DNA of 63,972 bases from JANLYQ01 sp031365725 (GCA_031365725.1 JANLYQ010000094.1:1-63972), one strand, 5' to 3'. Numbered from the stretch's first letter, positions 55,040 through 63,972 are shown. Notes: generated by a model from the letters alone, not told the origin. Program-made: numbers and translations.

Positions 55040-55918
55040 GTGAGTGATCCGGTGCGGGCTGCGGCCCGCCGCGCGCTGTCGCTGTTCGGGCTGGACACGG
55101 CGGGGGCCGTCCGGCATCAGCAGGCGCGCGCCGACGAGCGATACACGACGCTGCGCACCAGGTTCGACAAGGTGAGCGCCGCGCGCGACGAGCTCGCGCG
55201 CCGGGTCCGCGTCCTGACTGCCGAGCTCGACGACGTACGGGCCGCGGGTGATCTCGCGGCCGGTCGGGACCGGTCGGACCTCGACTACGTCTTCGTCATC
55301 ACCTACGGCCGGTCCGGCTCGACCCTCTTGCAGGGCATCCTGTCCTCGGACCCCGGCATCACGATCCGTGGTGAGAACGGCGGCATGCTGCCCCGGTTGT
55401 TCGAGCTGCACGACGCGACCGCGGCCCACCGCGAGCGCATGCTGCGCCCCGGTCCCCTCCCGCCGCACCATCCGTGGTGGGGCATCGACGGCTACCGGGA
55501 CGAGACCGCGTTCCGCGCGATCCGGACGCTGATGCTCGAGACGGTGCTGCGGCCCGAGCCGACGACCGAGGTGGTCGGCTTCAAGGACATCGTCTGGCTG
55601 CCGGAACGCCTGCCCGAGCTGCTCGACTTCACCCGTCGGGTCTTTCCCGGCGCGCGGTTCGTGCTCAACACTCGCAACCTCGAGCAGGTCGCCCGCAGCC
55701 GGTGGTGGCAGCACCGGGAGGACCCGATGGGTGAGCTGCGCACCCTCGAGGAGCGATACGTCGCCGCAGTCGACGGTGTGGGTGACGTGGCCTACCGCGT
55801 GCACTACGACGACTACGTCGCGGACCCCACGGTGCTGCGCGGGCTCTTCAGCTGGCTCGGTCGCGACTTCGACGAGGATCGGGTGCGGGCGGTCATGGCG
55901 GTCGAGCACTCCTACTGA
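55040..55918 (+). CDS. PAPS-dependent sulfotransferase family protein
   Basis: A 292-residue enzyme. A short coiled-coil lead (FDKVSAARDELARRVRVL) precedes the catalytic domain, whose 5'-phosphosulfate-binding loop is TYGRSGSTLLQGIL. The 3'-phosphate-binding RFVLNTRNLEQVARSRW follows near the middle. The acceptor is not predictable. GTG start at 55040. Confidence 0.87.
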   Translation: MSDPVRAAARRALSLFGLDTAGAVRHQQARADERYTTLRTRFDKVSAARDELARRVRVLTAELDDVRAAGDLAAGRDRSDLDYVFVITYGRSGSTLLQGILSSDPGITIRGENGGMLPRLFELHDATAAHRERMLRPGPLPPHHPWWGIDGYRDETAFRAIRTLMLETVLRPEPTTEVVGFKDIVWLPERLPELLDFTRRVFPGARFVLNTRNLEQVARSRWWQHREDPMGELRTLEERYVAAVDGVGDVAYRVHYDDYVADPTVLRGLFSWLGRDFDEDRVRAVMAVEHSY

Positions 55919-55934
55919 CCGCCATGATGGAGCC

Positions 55935-56630
55935 GTGAGCCCTCCGCCGCCCGGTCGCGCCCGTGTGCTCGTGGTTGAGGACGATCATGCCCTGCGCGAC
56001 GTGCTGGCCCGAGGTCTGCGCCAGCACGGCTACGACGTCGTGACCGCCTCCGACGGCACCTCGGCGCTGCGAACCGCGGCCGCCGGCGGCGTCGACGCGA
56101 CCGTCCTCGATGTCGGTCTGCCGGATGCCGACGGTCGCGACGTCTGCCAGGCGATGCGAGCCGCGGGTCTCACCACGCCCGTCCTCTTCCTGACCGCGCG
56201 AGATGCAGTCGGCGACCGGTTGTCCGGCTTTGCTGCGGGTGGCGACGACTACCTGGGCAAGCCGTTCCACCTCGCCGAGCTCCTGGCGCGGCTGGAAGTC
56301 GCATTGCGTCGCTCACCGGGGTCCGGTCGCGCCGAGGTCGGCGACGTCGCCGTCGACCCGGCCGGACACGATCTGCAAGGCCCGGCCGGCACCACCCCGT
56401 TGAGCCCCACAGAGTTCCGGCTGCTGACCCGTCTGCTCGCATCTCCCGTGGCGGTCGTGCGCCGTTCCGAGCTGGTCGGCGCGGCGTGGGCGCACGGGTC
56501 GTTTGTCGCCGACAACACCCTCGACCAGTACGTCGCCAAGCTGCGGCGCAAGCTCACCGACGTCGGCTCGACACTGAGCATCGTGACAGTGCGAGGGGTC
56601 GGCTACCGGCTCGCCGAGGGCGAGCAGTGA
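55935..56630 (+). CDS. OmpR/PhoB-type response regulator
   Basis: A 231-residue regulator with a receiver domain (phospho-Asp 59 in TVLDVGLPD, acidic pair VVEDDHA, Lys in LGKPFH) and a winged-helix DNA-binding domain ending in YVAKLRRKL and VRGVGYRLAEGEQ. Its stop overlaps the kinase start by 4 bases (GTGA). Target genes unknown; the divergent/neighbouring secreted protein genes are candidates only by proximity. Confidence 0.94.
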   Translation: MSPPPPGRARVLVVEDDHALRDVLARGLRQHGYDVVTASDGTSALRTAAAGGVDATVLDVGLPDADGRDVCQAMRAAGLTTPVLFLTARDAVGDRLSGFAAGGDDYLGKPFHLAELLARLEVALRRSPGSGRAEVGDVAVDPAGHDLQGPAGTTPLSPTEFRLLTRLLASPVAVVRRSELVGAAWAHGSFVADNTLDQYVAKLRRKLTDVGSTLSIVTVRGVGYRLAEGEQ

Positions 56631-57982
56631 CCACGATCCGTCGGGGACGCCGGCTGCAGACGCGCAGCACCCTGCGGCACCGGCTGGCGCTCGTCGCCGT
56701 GATCACGACCGCGGCGTGGGCGGTGGCACTGACCGTCGCCTTCAACGTGCTGCTCACCTCGCAGCTGCGGGGCCAGACCGACGACCTGCTACGCACCCGC
56801 GCCGCAGCCGTGCAGTCGACGCTGGTCATCGGACCGGGCACGACGATCACTGTCCGCGACCCAGCCAACGATGCCGCCCTCGACGCCGGCGTCTGGGTGT
56901 TCCAAGGCAGCCGGGCACTCGACCGACCCAACAGTCCCGCCCGAGTGCAGCGGGCGGCGGACGCCCTCACCTCGCGGGGGCGGCTTTTCGCCGACCTCGG
57001 CGGCTCCGCACCCGCGCGGTTGTACGCCGAGCCCGTGACTGCCGACGGGCGACAGGTGGGCACGGTGGTGACAGCAACCAGCATCGAGGCCTACCGGCGT
57101 ACGTCCCGGACTGCTCTACTCGCCTCGGCGCTGCTGGCGATCCTGCTCGTCGTGGGCGCCTACCTCGTGACGCGGCGAGTCGTGCACGGGGCGCTCGCAC
57201 CGGTCGCAGAGATGGCAGCGCAGGCCACCGACTGGAGCGCGTCGGACACGGCGCGGCGCTTCGGCGAGGACGGCCGCCCGATCGAGCTGCACGAGCTCGC
57301 GGCTGGCCTCGACGCACTGCTGGACCGCATCAGCTCGTCCCTGCGGCACGAGCAGCAGCTGGCAGCGGAGCTTTCGCACGAGCTGCGCACCCCGCTCGCG
57401 GTCATCGCTGCCGAGACCGACCTGCTGCGTGAGGGTGTCGCCGCGGACGACGAGCGGAGCACGGCTTACGACGTGATCGCCACGCACGTGGACCGGATGG
57501 CCACGCTGATCGACGACCTGATGGCACAGGCCGCCGCCGTGGTCGGCCAAGCGCCGGGGCGTTGCGAGGTGGCGCCGGCGATGGCCCGGGCACTGACAGC
57601 AGCCGGGGCCGACAGTCTGCCGGCCGAGGTGTCGGTGCCCGCCGGGCTAGAGGTCGGCGTGAGTGCCGAGGTCCTGGGCCGGGTGCTCGCGCCGTTGCTG
57701 GGCAACGCGGTGCGCTACGCCGACACCGTCGTGTCGGTGCGCGCGGCGCGGACCGCCGGAACCGTGCAGCTGACCGTCGCCGATGACGGCCCGGGGGTGC
57801 CGGAGTCGTTCCGCGACGCCGTCTTCGAGCCGGGTGGGCGCGCCGACCCGGCCGACGGTCACTCCGGTGCCGGGCTGGGGCTGGCGCTGGCGCGACGGCT
57901 CGCACGTGCCTCTGGCGGCGACATCGAGCTTGCCGACAGCAAGCACGGGGCACGTTTCATTGTGACGCTGCCGCCGGCCTGA
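56627..57982 (+). CDS. Sensor histidine kinase
   Basis: A 451-residue kinase: helix VAVITTAAWAVALTVAFNVLL, extracellular sensor of ~130 residues (LDAGVWVFQGSRALDRPNS), second helix ALLASALLAILLVVGAYLVT, HAMP-like region, phospho-acceptor His ~251 in LSHELRTPLAVIAAE, and a HATPase domain with N box (LLGNAVRYAD), ADDGPGVP and GAGLGLALARRLARASGG. GTG start overlaps the regulator stop. Confidence 0.94.
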   Translation: MTTIRRGRRLQTRSTLRHRLALVAVITTAAWAVALTVAFNVLLTSQLRGQTDDLLRTRAAAVQSTLVIGPGTTITVRDPANDAALDAGVWVFQGSRALDRPNSPARVQRAADALTSRGRLFADLGGSAPARLYAEPVTADGRQVGTVVTATSIEAYRRTSRTALLASALLAILLVVGAYLVTRRVVHGALAPVAEMAAQATDWSASDTARRFGEDGRPIELHELAAGLDALLDRISSSLRHEQQLAAELSHELRTPLAVIAAETDLLREGVAADDERSTAYDVIATHVDRMATLIDDLMAQAAAVVGQAPGRCEVAPAMARALTAAGADSLPAEVSVPAGLEVGVSAEVLGRVLAPLLGNAVRYADTVVSVRAARTAGTVQLTVADDGPGVPESFRDAVFEPGGRADPADGHSGAGLGLALARRLARASGGDIELADSKHGARFIVTLPPA

Positions 57983-58077
57983 CCGCAGTTCCACGCGCGG
58001 GCTGCTTCGCCGCGGCTGGGGTCGCCCACGACCCGACCACGCCGGTCCCGGCCGCGACGCCGCGCCAAGAGCACGCG

Positions 58078-58117
58078 CAGAGGGGCCCGCCGACCGGATG
58101 GTCGACGGGCCCCTCTG
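58078..58117. terminator. Terminator between histidine kinase and subtilase genes
   Basis: AGAGGGGCCCG pairs with CGGGCCCCTCT around a 16-base loop (GTCGACCGGATGGTC-type). The strong 11-base stem lies in the 150-base convergent gap and can end transcription from both sides. Confidence 0.8.
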
Positions 58118-58132
58118 GTCGCTCTGCCTGCC

Positions 58133-61087
58133 TTAGCCGATCGACACCAGCGTGGTCTCGGTCGCCCCGCTGTAGGACACGACGCCGAGGTAGCGCTTCA
58201 GGGCGTCGAGGCCGGTCCACGTCGCGGTCAACGTGGTGGGTGTGCCCCCGACGACGGGCGTCGGGTTCGGGGTGATCGTCAGGTTCGCGGCATCCGTCCC
58301 GGGCACTTCGAAGTCGTACAGGCTGTACGGCTCGCCTCCGGCCGGCGTGGTGAACCCGTTGACGTAGACGTCGTAGGTGCCCGCTGCGGGCGCCATGATC
58401 GTCACCTCTTCGTCGCCGGAGCCGGTCGCCGAGACTCCGACGAGGGCACCGCCCTGGTAGACGAAGAGGTCCAGGTCTGCTGCGGCGTCAAGGGCGTCGA
58501 GTGTGAACCTCGCGACCGCTGTGCCCGCCGGCACGCTCACCGACTGGAGCGTGACCCCGGGACCAGCCGCCGGGTTGGCGGCGTCGAACGGCCCGGTGTC
58601 CACGGTGGCACTGGTGACGTTCGCCGGCGTCAGACCCGACACCGTGGTGGTCAGGGTCCCCGACGCTCCCGGGGTGACCGTGATGGGCGTGCTGCCATCG
58701 GCGATCGCGGCGGCATGCACCTCAGCGGGCGCCTGGATGGCCACCGAGTTGACCGTGATCGGGATCCGCACGGCGTGGCGCCAGTTGGTCCAGGTGAGCG
58801 AGCCCTTGGACCAGTCACCGATCGGTGCCGTCGTCCGGGTCATCGTCACAGTGAACGACTTGGACTCGCCGGGCTTGATGGCCAGCGCAGACGGGCTGAC
58901 CGTCACGGTGTAGCCCGGCAACGTCGCCGATGACCGGTAATAAGCCGGGAACCTGCTGACGTTGCGCACCGTTCGGGTGACGGTACGGGCACCGGCGAGC
59001 GATCCCGCGGCGATCGACGCCTGGTTGAGGTCGGTGCCGGAGATGCCGGTCAGGGTGTCGAACGGCGGGCCGAACAGCGCGCCCTGACCGACCATGTACT
59101 GACGCCATTCGGTGGCCGTCGCCGGGTAGACGAGACCGGGGTCGGCCGCCTTGGTCGGGACCACGAAACCAGCGCCCTGGGCGAACGGGTCACCCGCCGT
59201 GGAGACGGTGTCACGAGCCGACGTCATCATCGCGGACTTGATGTCCGCAGGTGACCAGTCCGGGTGCTTGGCGATGAGCAGCGCGCCGATGCCGGCGATG
59301 TGCGGCGACGACATCGACGTGCCCGAGTAGAAGTCCCAGGAGCGACCGTGGTTGAACGGCGGAGCCACCGCGGCGACGACGTCGTTACCCGGCGCGGCGA
59401 TGTCCGGCTTGAGGATGTCGCCACCGGTCGTGGTGGACGGGCCACGCGAGGAGAACGTGGTGATCTCGGGTACCTGCGGTGCGGCCGCGAGCTCAGCGGC
59501 GGTCAGCGGCACGATCGACGCGGTCGCTGCTGTGCCGGCCGAGGCAATGTAGGCCTTCACCACTGCGCCGTCAGTGTCACTCAGGTGCACCGCGGGGACG
59601 GGGTGGTAGTCACCGTTGAGCGAGTTGGGGCTCGTGTTGGTGAGCACCATGCCGACACCGCCTGCTCGCGACACCTCGAAACCCTTGTCGATGCGAGCGA
59701 TGACGCCACGGTCGCACTGGACCACCTTGCCGGCCACCTTGGCCGGGTCGAGCGAGCCGGGTGCGCACAGACGCGCGTCGTTGTCCGTCGCCGCCGCGTC
59801 CTTGACACTGGTCGAGGTAACCAGCGCAGCCGGGGTGGTGAGCGGTCCGGTCGTCGACGCACCGACGTAGCGCGTGCCGTCACCGAGCTGCACTGCCTGG
59901 AAAGCCCGACGGAACGTTGCCGCCGCGACCGTGGTCAGCCAGGGGCTCGGGTGATCGAGGGTGCTCGCCCCCGGGCCGCTGTTGCCGGCGGATGCCGCGA
60001 CGAAGATGCCGGCGTTGGCGGCCCGACGGAACGCCTGCTCGACCGGGTCGAAGATCGAGGACTCGCTGCTGCCGCCGATGGAGTAGTTGAGGACGTCGAC
60101 GCCGTCGGCGACCGCCTGGTCGATGGCCGCCACGGAGTCGGAGTTGAAGCAGCCGGTCGCGACACCGGGGGCGCCGGTCCAGCAGACCTTGTAGGTGGCG
60201 ATCTTGGCACCGGGCGCCATGCCCGAGGCGCGACCGAGGAACTTGCCGTCGATCACGACCTTGCTGCCGGAGTTGCCGGCGGCGGTGGAGGCGGTGTGGC
60301 TGCCGTGGCCCTCGCCGTCACGGGGGGACAGATACTCCTCGGGCGCGATGTTGGTCGCGCCGAAGCCGTCGACGAAGAATCGTGCGCCGATCAGCTTGTC
60401 GTTGCACGTGGTCGCGGGGAACTCGGGACCCGACTCGCAGACCCCTGCCCAGCTGGCCGGGACCGGAATACGCGTGTTGCCCTTGAAGGCATCGCTCTCG
60501 GGCCAGATACCGGTGTCGATGACGCCGACGACCGTGCCGGCACCCGCGCGACGCGGGCCACCGAGCTGCGACCACAGGCCGCGCTCACCGGTCAGCCCCA
60601 GGAACTGGGGCGAGTAGGTGGTGTCCGGGTGCGCGAGCGCGTCCTTGGCGAGGCTCACGACGCCGGGGACCTTGGCCAGCTTCTCGGCCTGCTTAGCCGT
60701 GAGGTTGGCGGCCACACCGTTGGTGGCGATCGTGTAGTCGTAGACCTTCTTGTCCAGAGCGCCGACGGACGCGAGGGCGTCGTCGTGCGTGCTCCTCAGG
60801 TGCGAGGTCCAGTCCTGCGCCACGCGGGCCTGGGCATCGAGCTTCGCGCCCAAGGCGGGCTTGGTGGCGCGGTATCCGCGCTGGTAGCCGTCGTACGTCG
60901 CGACCGGGTCGTCAGCGAAGGTCGCGATGTAGCGACCCGCGGTGTACGTCGTGGTGCCGGGAGCCGTGCGGTCGGCACGGGGTGTTGCCGTTGAAGCTGA
61001 AGCGGCACCGGCTGAACCGACGACGGCCGACAGCATGAGGCTGACGACCGCGGGGACCACCAATGACCGAGCTCGGGGTGTGCGCAC
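58133..61087 (-). CDS. Secreted subtilisin-like serine protease (S8)
   Basis: A 984-residue exported protease. A signal peptide (RTPRARSLVVPAVVSLMLSA ... ASA) precedes an inhibitor-type prodomain and the catalytic domain with Asp 191 (VVGVIDTGIW), His 261 (GHGSHTASTAAGN), oxyanion Asn in VAASAGNSGPGA and Ser 591 (SGTSMSSPHIAGIGAL). A PA-type insert separates His and Ser. The C-terminal part carries a fibronectin-like domain and a PPC-like domain (LDLFVYQGGALVGVS). GTG at 61087 follows AAAGGAAA. Divergent from a sialidase-fold secreted protein. Confidence 0.93.
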   Translation of the reverse strand: MRTPRARSLVVPAVVSLMLSAVVGSAGAASASTATPRADRTAPGTTTYTAGRYIATFADDPVATYDGYQRGYRATKPALGAKLDAQARVAQDWTSHLRSTHDDALASVGALDKKVYDYTIATNGVAANLTAKQAEKLAKVPGVVSLAKDALAHPDTTYSPQFLGLTGERGLWSQLGGPRRAGAGTVVGVIDTGIWPESDAFKGNTRIPVPASWAGVCESGPEFPATTCNDKLIGARFFVDGFGATNIAPEEYLSPRDGEGHGSHTASTAAGNSGSKVVIDGKFLGRASGMAPGAKIATYKVCWTGAPGVATGCFNSDSVAAIDQAVADGVDVLNYSIGGSSESSIFDPVEQAFRRAANAGIFVAASAGNSGPGASTLDHPSPWLTTVAAATFRRAFQAVQLGDGTRYVGASTTGPLTTPAALVTSTSVKDAAATDNDARLCAPGSLDPAKVAGKVVQCDRGVIARIDKGFEVSRAGGVGMVLTNTSPNSLNGDYHPVPAVHLSDTDGAVVKAYIASAGTAATASIVPLTAAELAAAPQVPEITTFSSRGPSTTTGGDILKPDIAAPGNDVVAAVAPPFNHGRSWDFYSGTSMSSPHIAGIGALLIAKHPDWSPADIKSAMMTSARDTVSTAGDPFAQGAGFVVPTKAADPGLVYPATATEWRQYMVGQGALFGPPFDTLTGISGTDLNQASIAAGSLAGARTVTRTVRNVSRFPAYYRSSATLPGYTVTVSPSALAIKPGESKSFTVTMTRTTAPIGDWSKGSLTWTNWRHAVRIPITVNSVAIQAPAEVHAAAIADGSTPITVTPGASGTLTTTVSGLTPANVTSATVDTGPFDAANPAAGPGVTLQSVSVPAGTAVARFTLDALDAAADLDLFVYQGGALVGVSATGSGDEEVTIMAPAAGTYDVYVNGFTTPAGGEPYSLYDFEVPGTDAANLTITPNPTPVVGGTPTTLTATWTGLDALKRYLGVVSYSGATETTLVSIG

Positions 61088-61389
61088 CCGGTTTCCTTTC
61101 TCGGAAGGGCCGCCGACGATGTGACGCCAGACGGTTCGCACACCCTCACCTGTGTCACGCGGGCCGTCAAGACCTTGCGGCAAAGCGAGGGAATGTCGTG
61201 ACCTTTGGCGGCCTGGCCCGCTCCTGGCACACATCCCTCCCGCGGTCCGCCCGCCGGACCGATTCAGCGCATGCGGGCAGCGACCGTCCGTGACCCGGGG
61301 TGACACCCCTTCCCTTGCGCCCGCCGCGGGCGTACCGTCCCGCACCGAGCACAGGCGTGCGCCGGTGCCGTCGACATGATGAGGTCAAC
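61088..61389. other. Intergenic region between the two divergent secreted-protein genes (302 bases)
   Basis: No gene is visible. It holds both promoters. The main structured element is a perfect inverted repeat CGGTCCG-CCCGC-CGGACCG at 61243-61261, a possible shared operator. Confidence 0.6.
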
Positions 61390-63255
61390 GTGCGAGCAGG
61401 CAGAGTGTTCGTCACTGCGATCGTGGCGGTGCTGGCGGCAACGGGGAGCCTCGCGGGTTCGGCGCTCGCATCCACGCCGCGCGCGGATGCGCGGCTGAGC
61501 AACGACAACAGCTCCTACCTGAGCAACTACACCGCCGTGACGGGCCGGCCGTACACCGACTCGGTGCTCGCCGAGTGCTCCCGGTCACGGGGGCGGCAGA
61601 ACGAACCGTCGGTGGCCATCAACCCCCGCAACACCTCGGTGCTCATCGGCAGCTCCAACGACTACTGCGGCGTCTACAACGCCGGCAACGACGCCAACGG
61701 TGCACCGATCCCGGCCGGACCGATCTGGCTGGGCTACTACCGGAGCCAGAACGGCGGCACCTCCTTCCAGAGCTCGCTCGTTCCTGGCTACCCCGGGGAC
61801 TCCTCGCCCTACGCCTCGCGCGCCCACATCCGGACAGCGTCTGCGGGCGACCCGGTCTGGGCCTGGGACACCGCCGGGCGCGTCTTCGGCGGCTCGGAGT
61901 CCTCCGACGACCCGGCGGGGAGCAAGAAGGGCTTCGGTGACGTATGGGTCGCCACCTACGTCAACCCGGCCGGCAGCGGTGGCGCGAGCAGCAATGACGG
62001 CAAGGAGTTCGCCCGGTCCGAGATCGTGGCCACCGGCTCGTCGGCACCCTTCGGCAACGGCGTCTTCAACGACAAGACGGCGATCGAGGTCGATCGCACC
62101 GGCGTCTGCGGGTCCAAGGCCGACGGTGGCTACGTCTACTTCGCCTGGTCGAGGTTCACCAACGGCGGCTCCAACATCTACCTGGCGCGCTCCACCGACC
62201 ACGGCGCCAGCTGGTCCCCGCCCAAGCTGCTCACCACCACCGCCAACGACGTCCAGGGGGCCGAGGTCACCGTCACGGGCAACGGTCACGTCTACGTGAC
62301 GTGGGTGGCGACGATCGGCAACAAGGCCAATCAGCAGGACGCCGTGCAGTACGCGAAGTCCACCGACTGCGGCGGGTCGTTCGCCAAGGAGCGCACCGCG
62401 TTCACCTTCCAGGGATATGCCCACCAGGACACCTACGTCGCCGGCGGCGGCGCCCGCGACTGCGGTGACGGTGCGAATGCATGTGTGTCGGGCTACACGT
62501 TCTTCCGGGCCGACACCCTGCCGCGTTCGGCCACCGACCAGAGCGACACCACCTCGGAGAACATCTACATCGTCTACGACGGTGCCTACGGTCCGCCCGT
62601 ACCGACCGGCACGACCTACGGCGTCCTGACCCCGGGGGTCGGGTCGTTGACGGCGCTGAACTACGTGGTCCTCAACGGCGTCACCGGTCAGTCGAGCGCC
62701 CCCGTCGTCGCCGGTCGCCCCTCGGGCCTCGCAGACAAGGGACACCAGGTCTTGCCCGACATCGCCGTCGACCGCGGCACCGCCCACCTGATCTGGTTCG
62801 ACAGCCGCAACGACTCGTCCTGCGCCACGGCTACAACCTGCGCGGCGCAACCGATCGGCAACCGTGCCGACCGGAGTGTGGTGCAGGACTCGCTCCAGAC
62901 CTACGGTGAGGCATTCCTGACCGCCACCGGGCCGGCGGGGTCAGGGACCCTGGTCAGTGACGTCGCCTACAACCCCAACGCCGAGCAGTACGGCGGTCGC
63001 ACTGTTCCGTTCGCGGGCGACTACCTCTGGGTCGACTCGGTCGCCGGCACGACGTACGGGGTCTGGACCGACTGGCGCAACACGGTGATCGGGACCGACC
63101 AGCGGGAGACCGCCGCCGATGGCGGCGCCGAGCCCGGCGAGGGGGCCGACGTGCTCCAGTGCCGTACGCCGCTCGTCAGCGGGGGCTTCACCGGAGACAC
63201 CTGCCCGCGGGCAGGTGGACTGGACTCCGACATCTATGGCGACCTCACGCCTTAG
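61390..63255 (+). CDS. Secreted sialidase-fold (BNR-like beta-propeller) protein
   Basis: A 621-residue exported protein. Signal peptide VRAGRVFVTAIVAVLAATGS ... ALAST. BNR/Asp-box-like blades: STDHGASWSPPKLL, RSQNGGTSFQSSLVPG and STDCGGSFAKE, plus an N-terminal EPSVAINPRNTSVLIGSSND typical of this fold, and cysteine pairs (CSRSRGR, DYCGVYNAG). It may bind or hydrolyse glycans but active-site residues of true sialidases are not obvious. GTG at 61390, preceded by GAGG. Confidence 0.82.
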   Translation: MRAGRVFVTAIVAVLAATGSLAGSALASTPRADARLSNDNSSYLSNYTAVTGRPYTDSVLAECSRSRGRQNEPSVAINPRNTSVLIGSSNDYCGVYNAGNDANGAPIPAGPIWLGYYRSQNGGTSFQSSLVPGYPGDSSPYASRAHIRTASAGDPVWAWDTAGRVFGGSESSDDPAGSKKGFGDVWVATYVNPAGSGGASSNDGKEFARSEIVATGSSAPFGNGVFNDKTAIEVDRTGVCGSKADGGYVYFAWSRFTNGGSNIYLARSTDHGASWSPPKLLTTTANDVQGAEVTVTGNGHVYVTWVATIGNKANQQDAVQYAKSTDCGGSFAKERTAFTFQGYAHQDTYVAGGGARDCGDGANACVSGYTFFRADTLPRSATDQSDTTSENIYIVYDGAYGPPVPTGTTYGVLTPGVGSLTALNYVVLNGVTGQSSAPVVAGRPSGLADKGHQVLPDIAVDRGTAHLIWFDSRNDSSCATATTCAAQPIGNRADRSVVQDSLQTYGEAFLTATGPAGSGTLVSDVAYNPNAEQYGGRTVPFAGDYLWVDSVAGTTYGVWTDWRNTVIGTDQRETAADGGAEPGEGADVLQCRTPLVSGGFTGDTCPRAGGLDSDIYGDLTP

Positions 63256-63308
63256 GGCGCCGTCCGCCCGCCTCCGCTACCCTCCTCGAGCCCGCAGCGC
63301 CGCGGCGG

Positions 63309-63381
63309 GCCCTCGTAGCTCAGGGGATAGAGCATCGGTTTCCTAAACCGTGTGTCGCAGGTTCGAATCCTGCCGGGGGCA
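63309..63381 (+). tRNA. tRNA-Arg (CCT anticodon)
   Basis: A 73-nt cloverleaf: acceptor GCCCTCG/CGGGGGC, D arm GCTC...GAGC, anticodon loop TTCCTAA (anticodon CCT), T arm GCAGG-TTCGAAT-CCTGC, discriminator A. No CCA is encoded. Common integration target for actinobacterial elements. Confidence 0.95.
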
Positions 63382-63647
63382 CAAGCGTAAATGGCTCGTT
63401 TTCTCTTGTGAGACAAGGGTTTCCAGCCTGGAAGCTCTCGCCCGCTGGAGTCCGCTTCTGACCCTCTGAACCCCTGTTTGGCCGCTCACTGTGGCACGTA
63501 TGTGGCACGACACGGCGTGTCGCGGCTCAGCGAGGGCCTCCCTCGTGGAAGGCCCGCCGCAGACTGCTCGGCCGTAGCAGTGGGCGCTCAGGACTGGCCA
63601 GTCCCATCGCGTCGGACGTGCTGGGGCGGGATCGGCGTGCCCTGGCG
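63382..63647. other. Degenerate non-coding strip between tRNA-Arg and excisionase gene
   Basis: 266 bases with no supported gene. A short direct repeat GTGGCACG at 63491 and 63502 is the only structure I notice. An integrase gene would normally lie here (between tRNA and xis); none is visible. Confidence 0.5.
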
Positions 63648-63839
63648 CTACGGGGTCGTGAACGATCCGGCGGGTGCGACGCGTCCGGCGGCGACGAACT
63701 CGTCGAGGTCGACCGAGTCGATGCGCACGTGCTTGCCGAGTTTGGCGAAGGCGATGCGCCGCTCGGCTACGAGGCGACGGATGAACCGCGGTGAGGTGCC
63801 CAGACGCTCTGCGGCCTGGTCGACGGTGAGTAATGACAT
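63648..63839 (-). CDS. Excisionase-family (MerR-like HTH) DNA-binding protein
   Basis: A 63-residue protein with a single winged helix-turn-helix of excisionase type: LLTVDQAAERLGTSPRFIRR and LVAERRIAFAKLGKHVRI. AGGAGG lies 8 bases before the ATG. Such proteins usually pair with a tyrosine integrase near a tRNA gene. Here the integrase is absent between it and tRNA-Arg, suggesting a partly deleted element or an integrase elsewhere. Confidence 0.85.
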   Translation of the reverse strand: MSLLTVDQAAERLGTSPRFIRRLVAERRIAFAKLGKHVRIDSVDLDEFVAAGRVAPAGSFTTP

Positions 63840-63914
63840 CGGTAGGTCCTCCTGTCCCGACGGACTGTGGGTGCACGCAGGTGCCTGCGCGTGGCCGTCA
63901 GGATGAACCGAAAT

Positions 63915-63935
63915 CGATGCCGTCGCTCGGCATCG
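63915..63935. other. Short perfect inverted repeat near the right edge
   Basis: CGATGCC-GTCGCTC-GGCATCG, a 7-base stem and 7-base loop upstream of the excisionase gene. Could be a terminator of a gene off the edge, or an operator/attachment element. The nature is unresolved. Confidence 0.4.
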
Positions 63936-63972
63936 CGGGGGCCGGTGAACCTCGGGGCCGGTCAGACCCGTG

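Noticed and set aside
54816..55043. 75-residue plus-strand open frame downstream of mscL
   Set aside because: Its opposite strand encodes the better-supported 53-residue acidic protein; the plus frame is Val/Gly-rich shadow.
63320..63508. Minus-strand frame across tRNA-Arg with PPAGFEPATHGLG
   Set aside because: This is the well-known false translation of the antisense of a tRNA gene.

Overview
The window is a 64 kb stretch of chromosome from a high-GC Gram-positive bacterium of the Actinomycetota. The evidence is very high G+C at third codon positions, many GTG starts, genes chained by 4-base GTGA/ATGA overlaps, and marker genes: an RpfB-type resuscitation factor with three DUF348 domains, a bacterial protein O-mannosyltransferase, the divisome protein SepX/GlpR, zf-HC2 anti-sigma factors and an RsmI-Pmt gene pair. 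I cannot name the genus. The left edge cuts a secreted malectin-domain protein. The right edge carries a tRNA-Arg(CCT) gene with a lone excisionase gene.

Layout. 1-8.2 kb: truncated malectin protein, then ppc, a YczE-like membrane protein and a large adenylate cyclase/AAA regulator joined by 4-base overlaps. 8.3-12.4 kb: housekeeping run pth, rplY, prs, glmU and tRNA-Gln. 12.5-15 kb: TetR, glyoxalase-like, MarR and ComB genes. 15-20 kb: rpfB-rsmA-ispE-ABC-F operon, read leftward. 20-25.3 kb: alpha/beta hydrolase ending in an 8-base tandem repeat, then metG-tatD and a tandem-duplicated P-loop protein. 25.4-32.3 kb: alaC, rsmI, pmt, a cation diffusion facilitator and a large-subunit catalase. 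32.3-37.7 kb: secreted phosphoesterase, then a five-gene operon of ECF sigma factor, zinc-finger membrane anti-sigma factor, ABC ATPase and two membrane proteins. 38-43 kb: tRNA-Ala and the galU-moeA/glp-moaC-mog-rimJ-sepX run that links molybdopterin synthesis to cell division. 43-48.4 kb: diguanylate cyclase, 5-formyl-THF cyclo-ligase, chromate transporter and a second sigma/anti-sigma pair. 48.4-51.7 kb: a sulfide/persulfide detoxification locus of CstR-like repressor, persulfide dioxygenase-rhodanese, TauE exporter and a DUF4396 protein, with ATAC/GTAT palindromes in its promoters. 51.7-55 kb: a decayed DUF4143 ATPase, a perfect CIRCE element ahead of an FmdB-like gene, then MTA phosphorylase, a CpaB-like protein, mscL and a 53-residue acidic protein. 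55-63.3 kb: sulfotransferase, two-component system, and a divergent pair of secreted proteins (subtilase and sialidase-fold protein).

The most interesting points are the CstR-like sulfur locus with its operators, the CIRCE element outside any chaperone gene, the sigma/anti-sigma/ABC operon, the Glp-GlpR division cluster, the internally duplicated P-loop protein, the short tandem repeats and the eroded mobile element at the right edge. All functions are inferred from sequence; no searches were run.
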